DNA of 49,436 bases from contig CAJUQH010000016.1 in the NCBI GenBank assembly GCA_910588095.1, positions 1 through 49,436 of the forward strand, given 5' to 3'. The stretch is from an uncultured Eggerthellaceae bacterium. Its GTDB lineage: Bacteria > Actinomycetota > Coriobacteriia > Coriobacteriales > Eggerthellaceae. The notes under the pieces are model-generated. The model worked only from the letters and a program-made list of their open reading frames with translations, was not told the origin of the DNA and made no database searches. Below are positions 24,091-36,097 of this stretch, one piece after another (position 1 is the first letter of the stretch; every line of letters begins with the position of its first letter). The translations under genes were made by a program, and so were the position numbers.

Positions 24091-24266
24091 GTGGCTAAAC
24101 AGCGGTTCCCCGCAAAGGGAATTGCGACAAATTGAATATCGTATCTTCTCTTATGATGCTTCATGGAAAGCGGGATGAAGAGGGCATCTGCCTTTCAAGA
24201 TCCGCTTTTTGGAAGCACTCCAATTTGTCGCAATCTTGCTGTTTAGCCACTGTGGTGGATGCCCTC
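24091..24266 (+). other. Nested inverted repeats, candidate structured RNA leader
   Basis: Three nested pairings: GTGGCTAAACAGC (24091-24103) with 24238-24250, 13 bp perfect; ATTGCGACAAATTG (24121-24134) with 24221-24234, 14 bp perfect; and AAAGCGGGAT (24167-24176) with ATCCGCTTT (24200-24208), one bulge, followed by a T-run (24206-24210) so that it looks like a terminator. An alternative pairing, GAGGGCATC (24180-24188) with GATGCCCTC (24258-24266), 9 bp perfect, would exclude some of these. CTCCTT (24264-24269) complements the Shine-Dalgarno AAGGAG at 24339-24344 of the downstream gene. No family I know is matched. The nested arms could also be a small mobile element or an invertible segment. 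Confidence 0.6.
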
Positions 24267-24353
24267 CTTATGCACCCAGTGGCTTCTTGGAGCAATGCAT
24301 CGGGTCTCCTCCGCAGTGCGTAATGGCCGCACCGCCCGAAGGAGCAGATTGCA

Positions 24354-27300
24354 ATGCGAGCATCCGCTGTTTCTTTCACTCATAAGTTCATCGCTGCTGC
24401 GCTGGCGGCTTTGCTGACGCTCACCCTTGCTCCGCTTGCCCACGCAGACGGAGAAGGCTCCAATGAAGGCAACCCTGGAGTCGTAGCGTCGGCTTTAGCC
24501 GACCAGTCGAATGATTCCGCTGACCCCTCCGTCATTCTGAGCGAAGGGACCGAAGGCCCCAGCCCTTCCGTCACCCTGAGAGAAGCCGCCGAAGGCGACG
24601 AAGTCGAAGGGTCCAATAAAAGGCCGCTGACTTTAGCATCGGGGCTGGCTGGAAGGCCAAGCAACTTCATCAACTCCGACGTTGCTCTCGACAGCGAACC
24701 CATCATCGGTTCGTTCACGGTCGACGGCCTCACCTACGCGGTCATCGATGGCCCTTATGTCGAACTCGTCGGCGTCTCGCCTTCCGCCATTCTGAGCGAA
24801 GGCAGCGAAGCTGCCGGAGTCGATGAATCCAATTCAAACCACGCCAGCGAAGCTGGCGTTACCAACCTCGCTCTCCCCGAGACCGTCTCCTATGAAGGCG
24901 TGTCCCATATCGTGTCCTCGATAGGCGCCTACGCCTTCTATCTCTCAGGCGTGACTGACGTCACGTTGCCCGCAAGCGTGAGCGATGTCGACGACCGCGC
25001 CTTCCGCTCGAGCGACGTGGCAAGCGTCGCCGTTGCCGAAGGCAACCCAGCCTATTCCTCTTTCGATGGCGCCCTGTATGACGCCGAACAACTCAGCCTC
25101 TTGCTCATTCCCGAGGGCAAGCAGGGCGCCGTCCTTCTCCCCAAGACCGCGGAGACGGCAGAAGCCAGCGTGTTCTCGCATTGCCCGCTGGTGGATTCCA
25201 TCTCCGTGGAGAAGGACGGCGCAGCATTCGCCTCGGAGAATGGTCTGCTATACGACTCTGACCTAACGACCCTGCTCCGCGTGCCAGCCGGAGCCACCGA
25301 GATCGCCATCCGCGAGGGCTGCACGACCATCGCTGCCGGCGCACTTGAGGCTTGCGCGAAGCTCACCACCATCAACGCGCCCACGACCGTAACGTCCATC
25401 AGCCCTGACGTGTTCCATGCGGTACCGACGGTGAGCCTGCCTGCCATCGCGCTTGGCGAAGAAAATCCACAGCTCACCGCCATGGTCGCCCTATCCACAA
25501 CCGATGATGACCTGCCGGAGGCGAATGCAATCGATATCAGGGTCTCTCTGGCAGAGAATGCCGATGTTGCTCTTTGGCGTGAATTGGGTTTTCAGTGTTG
25601 GGGTTCTGACTGTGCGGGGGCGACTTCAAATACCATGTTGGCGAACGAGGTGGCAGACGATGAGGCGCTGATGGCGGCCGTCCGAGAAGCTGCAAGTTAT
25701 CAAGCGGATACGATGACCCACGTTGCAACAGTGGGGAAAAATGAGGACGCGGGCGGAACGGGGTTTGTCGAGATATCGCCAGATTTTGAATGGACAAGGG
25801 CGACAGATGCTTATGCAGCTGTTCCGTCTGGCGCTGTAGAGGATTTGGAATATGCTCAAGGTAACTGGCTGCCGTTAACGTGGAGAAATATATACGTCTA
25901 CTCGCATGCGAGGTATGGGTACATATGGGGAGGTACGTCTGGTGACCCTGTTATGTATATCCATGCGAGGGATAAGGCAACCCACCGACGTCTTAAGATA
26001 GGCTCGTACAACCTCAAGAAACCGACGGGCTGCACGACATCCGGCCACCGACCCTATCCGGTTATGTTCGATGACATCCAGCTGCCCTTCACATTGTCCT
26101 TCGACCCCGCTGGCGGCGTTTGGGATGATGGGGCTGCGGAAGCGAAGGATGTTGCCAATATTCCTTATAGCTTGTCGAACCAAGTCATATCCATCCCTCA
26201 GCCTGCCTTGCAAGGCATGGAGTTCTTGGGCTGGTATGACGCCAAGGGCAAGCAGGTGTTCGCACCGGGCCAGCTGACCGCCACCTCTGACATATCGCAG
26301 TTCGATGCCGAGCTTTCAGACGGCAGCTCTTTTCAGCTCTCTGCGCAATGGAAGCGAATGGGCTTCAACCTTGGCTTCGACGTTGATTCTGAACCGGGTG
26401 ACGAGGATTATCCGGGCATCGATAAGCCAGACCAAGAAGTGAATATCGAGGATGGCCCTACTGTCATCGAGGACCCAAAGCGCCCAGGATACGTCTTCCA
26501 AGGCTGGACCATCCCCAATGCTGAAGGCGCGGAAGCCATCGACCAAGACCTCGTCTATGAGGGCGAGGATGGCAAGTGGTACGTGGATGCCTCCAAGCTG
26601 CCAGATTACGCAGGAGATGACGGGCGGGTCGAGCTCACGGCCCGCTGGACAAGCGTCATCAGCGTGGACGTGCCAAGCTCGGTCACGTTCTACGCTGATG
26701 TGGTGACCCAAGGAAACGAGAGCAGGGAAGGGCTCGCTTCGAGCGCTTTCGGCCAGAACAAGGTGGCTAGCCAGTCCGAGGTGGACCTTCGCATAGTGGG
26801 CTTGGAGTCCAATCAGGTTAAAGGCAACGGCTCGACGAGCTTGGGTGCCTCCGACATCTTGAAGAAGAAGGATGGCAGCACCGTATCCGGCACAGCCGAC
26901 AAGCTGTTCAGCTTGTACCCGGCAACAGGAGAGCTGAAGGAAGACGACCTCAAGGACCCGGATGCGACCTCGGCTTCCAAACCAGTTGGCGCCGTCGACT
27001 TCTCCCTTGACGACATCCTGCTCGAGAAGTCCTTTGTCGCGGATAAGTTCACCATCCCGGCAGGGGATACCCTCTCCCTCGGCTATCGCCTGAACCTCCA
27101 GGAAACCAATACCGAGCTCGACTACGACAAGCTCTCGACCCTCAGCGAAGGTGCTTCCGCCTCCATCGCGAACATCAGCTACTGCTTCGCTACGCAGGGG
27201 ATTCTGCCCACAGGCAGCAAGGCCGATCCTTTGTGGGTGGAGAATACCAACCCTGATTGGGGTCTTGTAGGTGTATATGGAACGTATGACATCAAACAAG

Positions 27301-28100
27301 CGGCACGCTATCTTTCAGCGAGAGCAGAAAAGGCGGCTCCGGTAAACAACGCAGAAGGAACGCTGCTGAAATCAGGTGAGCCTGAGGGTGATGCTATATG
27401 GCAAGAGAAGGACCCAGTCTATCGATTGTTCAAGAGCTTTCTGGACAACCCGGATGCGTGCCTCTTTAGATTGAGGGTCGGGTCGGGTACGTGCAATATC
27501 CAGCTTATTGGTATCTGCCAGGATGATATGAGCACAGGCGGCAAGGCAGGGCTCACTTTTTGCTTCCGTGATCTATGGGCATATGGAGGGCAAACGGTAT
27601 TTGGTGCAAAAATCCGAACTTATATGAACTCTGGAGCGAGTAATGCGGGGGGCTGGGATTCTACGGCAATGCGTACTTATCTACAGGGTACATTCGTCAA
27701 CTCATTAGATTCTGCATTGGTCAACTCAGACACTGGCATTGTCCCTGTTACTAAAACACACCAGCTTGGAAGCGGCGATGGGTGCGGGATTCAAACATCG
27801 TCTGAACAGACAGTGTGGCTGCCGAGTCTTTACGAGGTCTATGGTCTGTCTATCAATGGCTACAACGATGATGAGGAAGCCAATAATTCATTCCAGTATC
27901 AGTATTTTGCGAAAGGAGGAGCTTCATCAAGCAATGCCTATGCAAATAAGAAGTGGTCAACCATGGCTGCACAAAACTGGTGGTCGCGCAGCGCATATCG
28001 AGCCAATGCTACCCATTTTGGCTATATGGACCATCGAGGATACGCGTATAACTGGTACGCGTATAGCGATAGCGGCTGCGTTCCGTGCTTTTGTTTGTAA
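24354..28100 (+). CDS. Large secreted mosaic surface protein: LRR, B-repeats, DUF6273
   Basis: 1248 residues. A signal peptide covers residues 1-31 (ends APLAHA). A low-complexity region at 32-165 includes segments encoded by a dispersed DNA repeat. BspA-like leucine-rich repeats follow at about 170-365 (for example IGAYAFYLSGVTDVTLPASV). A segment of unknown type lies at 390-565, then Listeria-Bacteroides type B-repeats at about 575-770 (LSFDPAGGVWDDG, GMEFLGWYDAKGKQV, RPGYVFQGWTI), a beta stalk at about 770-960 (LSLGYRLNLQETN), and a DUF6273 domain at about 1040-1248 ending SGCVPCFCL. There is no sortase motif or C-terminal membrane helix, so anchoring is unclear. GC falls to about 50 percent near 25530-26050 and 27230-28100, unlike the rest. 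AAGGAG lies nine bases before the ATG. Adhesion is a reasonable guess from the repeats, not demonstrated. Confidence 0.9.
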   Translation: MRASAVSFTHKFIAAALAALLTLTLAPLAHADGEGSNEGNPGVVASALADQSNDSADPSVILSEGTEGPSPSVTLREAAEGDEVEGSNKRPLTLASGLAGRPSNFINSDVALDSEPIIGSFTVDGLTYAVIDGPYVELVGVSPSAILSEGSEAAGVDESNSNHASEAGVTNLALPETVSYEGVSHIVSSIGAYAFYLSGVTDVTLPASVSDVDDRAFRSSDVASVAVAEGNPAYSSFDGALYDAEQLSLLLIPEGKQGAVLLPKTAETAEASVFSHCPLVDSISVEKDGAAFASENGLLYDSDLTTLLRVPAGATEIAIREGCTTIAAGALEACAKLTTINAPTTVTSISPDVFHAVPTVSLPAIALGEENPQLTAMVALSTTDDDLPEANAIDIRVSLAENADVALWRELGFQCWGSDCAGATSNTMLANEVADDEALMAAVREAASYQADTMTHVATVGKNEDAGGTGFVEISPDFEWTRATDAYAAVPSGAVEDLEYAQGNWLPLTWRNIYVYSHARYGYIWGGTSGDPVMYIHARDKATHRRLKIGSYNLKKPTGCTTSGHRPYPVMFDDIQLPFTLSFDPAGGVWDDGAAEAKDVANIPYSLSNQVISIPQPALQGMEFLGWYDAKGKQVFAPGQLTATSDISQFDAELSDGSSFQLSAQWKRMGFNLGFDVDSEPGDEDYPGIDKPDQEVNIEDGPTVIEDPKRPGYVFQGWTIPNAEGAEAIDQDLVYEGEDGKWYVDASKLPDYAGDDGRVELTARWTSVISVDVPSSVTFYADVVTQGNESREGLASSAFGQNKVASQSEVDLRIVGLESNQVKGNGSTSLGASDILKKKDGSTVSGTADKLFSLYPATGELKEDDLKDPDATSASKPVGAVDFSLDDILLEKSFVADKFTIPAGDTLSLGYRLNLQETNTELDYDKLSTLSEGASASIANISYCFATQGILPTGSKADPLWVENTNPDWGLVGVYGTYDIKQAARYLSARAEKAAPVNNAEGTLLKSGEPEGDAIWQEKDPVYRLFKSFLDNPDACLFRLRVGSGTCNIQLIGICQDDMSTGGKAGLTFCFRDLWAYGGQTVFGAKIRTYMNSGASNAGGWDSTAMRTYLQGTFVNSLDSALVNSDTGIVPVTKTHQLGSGDGCGIQTSSEQTVWLPSLYEVYGLSINGYNDDEEANNSFQYQYFAKGGASSSNAYANKKWSTMAAQNWWSRSAYRANATHFGYMDHRGYAYNWYAYSDSGCVPCFCL
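24531..24560 (+). repeat. Partial in-gene copy of the 48-bp dispersed repeat
   Basis: Starts GTCATTCTGAGCGAAG like the intergenic copy at 47971, then diverges. It encodes VILSEGTEG (from residue 60 of the large surface protein), in frame. Confidence 0.7.
24570..24617 (+). repeat. In-gene copy of the 48-bp dispersed repeat
   Basis: GTCACCCTGAGAGAAG ... GTCGAAGGGTCCAAT, aligned without gaps over 48 bases to 47971-48018. It encodes VTLREAAEGDEVEGSN (from residue 73), in the same frame as the other two copies in this gene. Confidence 0.75.
24786..24833 (+). repeat. In-gene copy of the 48-bp dispersed repeat
   Basis: GCCATTCTGAGCGAAG ... GTCGATGAATCCAAT, aligned without gaps over 48 bases to 47971-48018. 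It encodes AILSEGSEAAGVDESN (from residue 145), again in frame. Confidence 0.8.
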
Positions 28101-28518
28101 GGCCAGTTTGGAAATAAGGTAAGTGCCTCTTTGGTGGCATGCGCATCGGCGATATTGTGACGTGCTAGACTAGGCCCAGCGGTTGCCCGTTGTGGTAGCG
28201 GGGCAGCGCCTAATCGAATTGGGATGACCGGACGCTACCGCTTCTGGTCATCCGTTTCCTTTCGGCGGAGCCAACTCCGTACCTCACGCACGGCAAATGC
28301 CCGGCAACCGGCCGCGCCCTCGCGACCTGCGGCGGCAATTCGCCCGCGCTCGCGAAAAAGTGCTGCGCGCCTTCGCTTCCGGCCCCTTCCAACTGATATT
28401 ATGAGAGAGCTGTGCGAACCGCCCCGAACGAGCGGCACGCGCGGCCATCCGCTGCGGGCGGAAACCATCCAGTCAGACGCGCGAGCCACCATCGCGCGGG
28501 GTCATGAAGGAGACGAAG
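28101..28518 (+). other. 418-bp intergenic region before ppdK: hairpin and two possible promoters
   Basis: Contains GGATGACC (28222-28229) paired with GGTCATCC (28246-28253) followed by GTTTCC, a possible weak terminator of the surface-protein gene. TGC-TAGACT (28163-28171) and TGA-TATTAT (28394-28402) look like extended -10 boxes; the second gives ppdK a leader of about 110 bases. I see no credible gene here. Confidence 0.5.
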
Positions 28519-31233
<2,715 letters not shown>

Positions 31234-31257
31234 CGCTTCCGCAGTTGCGTAGATGCG

Positions 31258-31295
31258 CGAAGGCCCTCGGCTCGATGCCGGGGGCCTTCGTTTTT
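31258..31295 (+). terminator. Rho-independent terminator of ppdK
   Basis: CGAAGGCCCTCGGC pairs with GCCGGGGGCCTTCG across a five-base loop (14 bp with one G-T), followed by TTTTT. The -10 box of mtnA starts five bases later. Confidence 0.92.
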
Positions 31296-31299
31296 GCGC

Positions 31300-31305
31300 T
31301 AGAAT
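31300..31305 (+). promoter_or_regulatory. -10 box of mtnA, leaderless arrangement
   Basis: TAGAAT preceded by GC, ending eight bases before the ATG at 31314. The sequence upstream is the ppdK terminator, so no separate -35 box is apparent. Confidence 0.6.
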
Positions 31306-31313
31306 ACCGTGTT

Positions 31314-32558
<1,245 letters not shown>

Positions 32559-32563
32559 GCGCT

Positions 32564-33610
32564 ATGGCCATCGTCTACCGCGAGGACCAGGAGCTGGCTG
32601 AGCGCAGCCGCCTGAGCCCGTCGGCTGCCTTCGCTGACGAGAGCGAAGGGCGCGAGCGGTCGAGCAACTTCGACCTGCTGCGCACCGACTACCAGCGCGA
32701 CCGCGACAAGATATTGCACACCAAGTCGTTTCGCCGGCTGTCGCACAAGACCCAGGTGTTCCTGGCGGCCGAGGGCGACCACTTCCGCACGCGGCTCACG
32801 CATACGCTGGAAGTCTCGCAGATAGCGCGCACCATCGCGCGGGCGCTCGGCCTGAACGAGGATCTGACCGAGGCCATCTCGCTCGGCCACGACCTGGGCC
32901 ACACGCCCTTCGGCCACACTGGCGAGCAGGCGCTTTCGGCCTGCCTGGCCCACGCTCGGGGCATCGAGCCTCCCGCAAGCCAGGAAGAAGCGCTCTACCA
33001 GCACAACCTCCAGTCGCTGCGTGTGGTGGAGGTCATCGAGAACGGCGGCCAGGGACTCAACCTCACCGCCGAGGTGCGCGACGGCATAGCCAACCACACG
33101 GGCTCTGGCCACGCCGAGACCCTGGAGGGGCGCATCGTGGCGCTGGCCGACCGCATCGCCTATGTGAACCATGACATCGACGACGCCATACGCGCTGGGC
33201 TGCTGTCCGAGGCATCGCTGCCCGCCAGCACCCATGCGCTGCTGGGCGCCGACCATTCGTCGCGCATCCAGACTTTGGTCGAGGACACGGTGGCTACCAG
33301 CGCCGAGCTCGACGACGTGCGCATGAGCCCTGCGGTGTACGAGGCCATGATGGAGCTGCGGTCGTTCCTGTTCAGCGAGGTGTACCGCTCGGCCCCCGTG
33401 CAGGAGCAGACCGAGAAGGCCCGCCGCCTGCTCACGGCGCTGTTCGACTACTACGTGGCCCACGTGGACGAGGTGCCGGCCGAGTACCGGGCGCTCTCGG
33501 GGGGCGACGACCTGCGCGCGGTGACCGACTACATAGCCGGCATGACCGACCGCTACGCCACCCACCAGTTCAACCGCATCTTCATCCCGTCGACCCACCA
33601 TGATGGCTAG
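32564..33610 (+). CDS. dGTP triphosphohydrolase-like HD protein
   Basis: 348 residues of the dGTPase (deoxyguanosinetriphosphate triphosphohydrolase-like) family, which removes triphosphate from dNTPs and helps set nucleotide pools. Visible are SSNFDLLRTDYQRDRDKILH, SFRRLSHKTQVFL, RTRLTHTLEVSQIAR (first metal His), HDLGHTPFGHTGE (HD motif and further His) and DRIAYVNHDIDDA (late Asp). Family lengths range from 340 to 500, so this is the short type 2 form. The Shine-Dalgarno GAGAGGAG overlaps the last codons of mtnA, and the ATG follows the mtnA stop by five bases, so the two are translationally linked. It overlaps azlC by 11 bases. Confidence 0.93.
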   Translation: MAIVYREDQELAERSRLSPSAAFADESEGRERSSNFDLLRTDYQRDRDKILHTKSFRRLSHKTQVFLAAEGDHFRTRLTHTLEVSQIARTIARALGLNEDLTEAISLGHDLGHTPFGHTGEQALSACLAHARGIEPPASQEEALYQHNLQSLRVVEVIENGGQGLNLTAEVRDGIANHTGSGHAETLEGRIVALADRIAYVNHDIDDAIRAGLLSEASLPASTHALLGADHSSRIQTLVEDTVATSAELDDVRMSPAVYEAMMELRSFLFSEVYRSAPVQEQTEKARRLLTALFDYYVAHVDEVPAEYRALSGGDDLRAVTDYIAGMTDRYATHQFNRIFIPSTHHDG

Positions 33611-34340
33611 GGGCACCATGACCAAGGGCAGCCCGGCAAAAGACGCGCTGGCGGCGGCGTACCCCATCATGCTGGGGTACGTGGGCATCGGCATTCCCTG
33701 CGGCATCCTGTGCGAGTCGGTGGGGCTCGATGCGCTGCAGGTGCTGCTGCTCTCGGCGCTGTTCTACTCGGGCGCCGGGCAGTTCATGATCCCCAACATG
33801 TACCTGACCGGGGCGCCGCTGGCCTCCATCGTGTCCAGCGTTTCGTTCGTGAACACGCGCCAGATGCTCTACTCGGCCTCGCTCGCGCCCTTCTGCGCCA
33901 ACGCGCCGCGCTGGATGGCGTTCCTGTTCGCGGCCACGGTGACCGACGAGAGCTTCGGCGTGTCCATCCGGCGCTTCGAGGACGGCGGCTGGACCGTCGA
34001 TCGCGCGCTGCTGGTGAACCTGTTCTCGCAGAGCTCGTGGGCGGCGTCCAACGTGGTGGGCGTGCTGCTGGGCAGCGCCCTGGCCCTGCCGCTGAGCATC
34101 GCCGCGTTCGCCATGACCTCCATCTTCATCTGCCTGCTGGTCACGCAGCGCCTCACCTGCGCGAACGTCATCGCCGGCGTGTCGGCCATGGTGGGCGTCT
34201 TCGCGTGCAAGGCGGTGGGGCTCACCGGGCCCGCCATCCTCATCGGGGCGGTGCTGGGCGTGGCGGTCGCGCTGGGTTACATCGCGTGGCGCGGCAAAGG
34301 GAAGAGCCCGGGCGCGCGGGAAGGCGGTGAGGCCGCATGA
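33600..34340 (+). CDS. azlC: AzlC-family branched-chain amino acid exporter subunit
   Basis: 246 residues, hydrophobic with about seven membrane segments. AAYPIMLGYVGIGIPCGIL, SALFYSGAGQFMIPNMYLTG and SFVNTRQMLYSASLAPF are characteristic of the AzlC/YgaZ family, which with small AzlD exports branched-chain amino acids or analogues. The ATG at 33600 overlaps the dGTPase-like gene; an in-frame ATG at 33618 is an alternative start. The gene ends with a basic GKGKSPGAREGG tail overlapping azlD by four bases (ATGA). Substrate is from family knowledge only. Confidence 0.92.
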   Translation: MMARGTMTKGSPAKDALAAAYPIMLGYVGIGIPCGILCESVGLDALQVLLLSALFYSGAGQFMIPNMYLTGAPLASIVSSVSFVNTRQMLYSASLAPFCANAPRWMAFLFAATVTDESFGVSIRRFEDGGWTVDRALLVNLFSQSSWAASNVVGVLLGSALALPLSIAAFAMTSIFICLLVTQRLTCANVIAGVSAMVGVFACKAVGLTGPAILIGAVLGVAVALGYIAWRGKGKSPGAREGGEAA

Positions 34341-34663
34341 GCTGGGACGAGTTCTGGGTCATCCTAGCCGTGTGCGGCGCATGCATGCTCGTATGCCGCG
34401 TGCTGCCGCTGTTCCTGCTGAAGGGCCGGTCGCTGCCCGAGGGGGTCTCGCGCGCGCTCGGGCTCATACCGCCCGCGGCCTTCGCGGCCCTGGTGGCCAA
34501 CGACCTGCTGAGCCCTGGCATGTTCGACGGCGGCTTGTGGCCGGCGGCCGTGCCGCTGGTGGCATCGGTGTGCGTGGTGCTGGTGGCGATCAAGACGCGC
34601 TCGCTCATATGGAGCGTGGTGGTGGGCGTGGGCTCCTACGCGCTGCTCATGCTGCTGGCTTGA
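34337..34663 (+). CDS. azlD: AzlD-family branched-chain amino acid transporter subunit
   Basis: 108 residues, four predicted membrane helices. CRVLPLFLLKGRSLPEG is the usual AzlD segment, followed by ALGLIPPAAFAALVANDLLS. AzlD works with AzlC in the membrane. The start ATG overlaps the azlC stop in ATGA, with GAAGGCGGTGAGG upstream, indicating coupled translation. It is the last gene of the mtnA transcript. Confidence 0.92.
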   Translation: MSWDEFWVILAVCGACMLVCRVLPLFLLKGRSLPEGVSRALGLIPPAAFAALVANDLLSPGMFDGGLWPAAVPLVASVCVVLVAIKTRSLIWSVVVGVGSYALLMLLA

Positions 34664-34769
34664 GCGCAGGGCAGCTGTGCGCGCGGCCCATGGCGGGCTT
34701 GCGGGCGCGCCGCTAGGCGTCGTCGCAAATGCGAGCTGGCACCTTCCGCCGGCTTGTGAAAATTAGCTC

Positions 34770-34798
34770 TTGCAGGCCCTGTGCTATGGCGATATACT
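34770..34798 (+). promoter_or_regulatory. Promoter of rplS
   Basis: TTGCAG (34770-34775) and TATACT (34793-34798) with a 17-bp spacer in an otherwise AT-enriched patch. It is the best two-box sigma-70 type promoter in the window, fitting a ribosomal-protein gene. The leader is about 60 bases. Confidence 0.75.
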
Positions 34799-34866
34799 AT
34801 CTAATCGCGTCTTTACGCACTTGATTATTCAAGAGTTACACGAGGGAATATAGAAGGAACATCGAA

Positions 34867-35214
34867 ATGGACATCATCCGCGCTATCGAGCAGCAGCAGA
34901 TCAAGCAGGACCTCCCCGAATTCAACGTGGGTGACAACGTGAAGGTGCACTACCGCATCACCGAGGGCAACCGCGAGCGCATCCAGGTGTTCCAGGGCGA
35001 CGTCATCCGCCGCCAGGGCGCTTCGAGCCGCGAGACGTTCACCGTTCGCAAGATGAGCTTCTCCGTGGGCGTCGAGCGCACGTTCCCCGTGCATTCCCCC
35101 AAGATCGAGAAGATCGAGGTCACGCGCCGAGGCCGCGTGCGCCGCGCCAAGCTGTACTACCTGCGCGACAAGGTGGGCAAGGCGGCCAAGATCAAGGAAA
35201 AGGCTTTCAACTAA
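34867..35214 (+). CDS. rplS: 50S ribosomal protein L19
   Basis: 115 residues, standard length. FNVGDNVKVHYRITEGNRER, IQVFQGDVIRRQGASSRETF and GVERTFPVHSPKIEKIEVTR are highly conserved L19 segments, ending with AKLYYLRDKVGKAAKIKEK. It sits at the 30S-50S interface of the ribosome. AGAAGGAACATCGAA precedes the ATG. It has its own promoter and terminator here. The usual upstream partners trmD and rimM are absent. Confidence 0.98.
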   Translation: MDIIRAIEQQQIKQDLPEFNVGDNVKVHYRITEGNRERIQVFQGDVIRRQGASSRETFTVRKMSFSVGVERTFPVHSPKIEKIEVTRRGRVRRAKLYYLRDKVGKAAKIKEKAFN

Positions 35215-35216
35215 GC

Positions 35217-35243
35217 AAAAGGGCCCCGCAAGGGGCCTTTTTT
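35217..35243 (+). terminator. Rho-independent terminator of rplS
   Basis: AAAAGGGCCCC, loop GCAA, GGGGCC and six T (35238-35243). Compact stem with a stable GNRA-type loop. Confidence 0.95.
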
Positions 35244-35302
35244 CTGCATGGCATCGCGCGCTCGCCCAGGGCGGGCGCTGCCAGGGCCAGGATTCGACGA
35301 AG

Positions 35303-36097
35303 ATGCACGAGCTCACCGTAGACAAGATAACCGCTCAGCTGCAAGCGGCCGACCGCGATGGCCTTGCGGTGCTCGAGCGGTCGCTGGCGGCTGACACTCG
35401 CAAGGGGGTGCAGCGCGCGCTGGCCGCTGCCCGCAAGCGCCTCGATGCTGCGGAGGCGGAAGCGGCGCGGATGCAGGGGCTCTACGACTTCGAGCGCACG
35501 CTGGCTGCCGAGCGCGGCGCGCAGCTGGTGGTGGGCCTCGACGAGGTGGGTCGTGGCCCGCTGGCGGGGCCGGTGGCGGTGGGCGCCGTGGTGCTGCCGC
35601 CCGATGCCGAGCCCATCGCCGGGCTCAACGATTCCAAGCAGGTGCGGCCCGAGGACCGGCCGGCCATAGCCGCGCAGGTGAAGGCCCAGGCCCTGGCTTG
35701 GAGCGTGCAGTACATGCAGCCGGACGAGATAGACGCCGCCGGCATGACCGCGGTGCTCAAGCTGGCGTTCAAGCGGGCCGTGGCCGCCATCGAGGCGGCG
35801 GGCGTGGCGCCCGAGGTCATCCTGCTCGACGGCAACCCGCTGCGCCTCGACCCGCGCGAGGTGAACGTGGTCAAGGGCGACGGGCGCTGCGCATCCATCG
35901 CTGCCGCGTCGATCATCGCCAAGGTGGAGCGCGATGCGCTCATGGAGCAGCTCGACGACGAGTTCCCGGGCTACGGCTTCGCTTCGAACAAGGGCTACGC
36001 GAGCGCTGCGCACATCGAGGCCATCCAGCGCTTGGGGCTCTCGCCGATGCATCGCGCGTCCTTCTGCACGGCGTTCACCCAGGCTACCCTGTTCTAG
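35303..36097 (+). CDS. rnhB: Ribonuclease HII
   Basis: 264 residues. It removes RNA from RNA-DNA hybrids and misincorporated ribonucleotides (EC 3.1.26.4). The catalytic acidic residues are in LVVGLDEVGRGPLAGPVAVG (Asp, Glu) and LLDGNP (Asp), with a later Asp in KVERDALMEQLD. NDSKQVRPEDR, VVKGDGRCASIAAASIIAK and GYGFASNKGYASAAHIEAI are also standard. An N-terminal extension of about 70 residues (HELTVDKITAQLQAADRDG), as in Bacillus-type RnhB, precedes the core. It opens the conserved rnhB-yraN-yifB-dprA-trmFO-xerC gene order. The start ATG has only a weak AGGA upstream. Confidence 0.96.
   Translation: MHELTVDKITAQLQAADRDGLAVLERSLAADTRKGVQRALAAARKRLDAAEAEAARMQGLYDFERTLAAERGAQLVVGLDEVGRGPLAGPVAVGAVVLPPDAEPIAGLNDSKQVRPEDRPAIAAQVKAQALAWSVQYMQPDEIDAAGMTAVLKLAFKRAVAAIEAAGVAPEVILLDGNPLRLDPREVNVVKGDGRCASIAAASIIAKVERDALMEQLDDEFPGYGFASNKGYASAAHIEAIQRLGLSPMHRASFCTAFTQATLF

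Noticed and set aside
24135..24220. Firm annotation of the nested repeats as an invertible promoter or a MITE
   Set aside because: No recombinase gene adjacent, no target-site duplication at the outer arms, and no evidence of the alternative orientation; kept only as an alternative in the finding.
26316..27299. A 327-codon antisense frame within the large surface-protein gene
   Set aside because: No Shine-Dalgarno, promoter or recognisable domain; the sense protein is continuous and has clear B-repeats there.
28299..28311. GCCCGGCAACCGG before ppdK, like the core of SAM-I riboswitches
   Set aside because: The other conserved SAM-I elements and stems are not found around it; the match is short and in GC-rich DNA.
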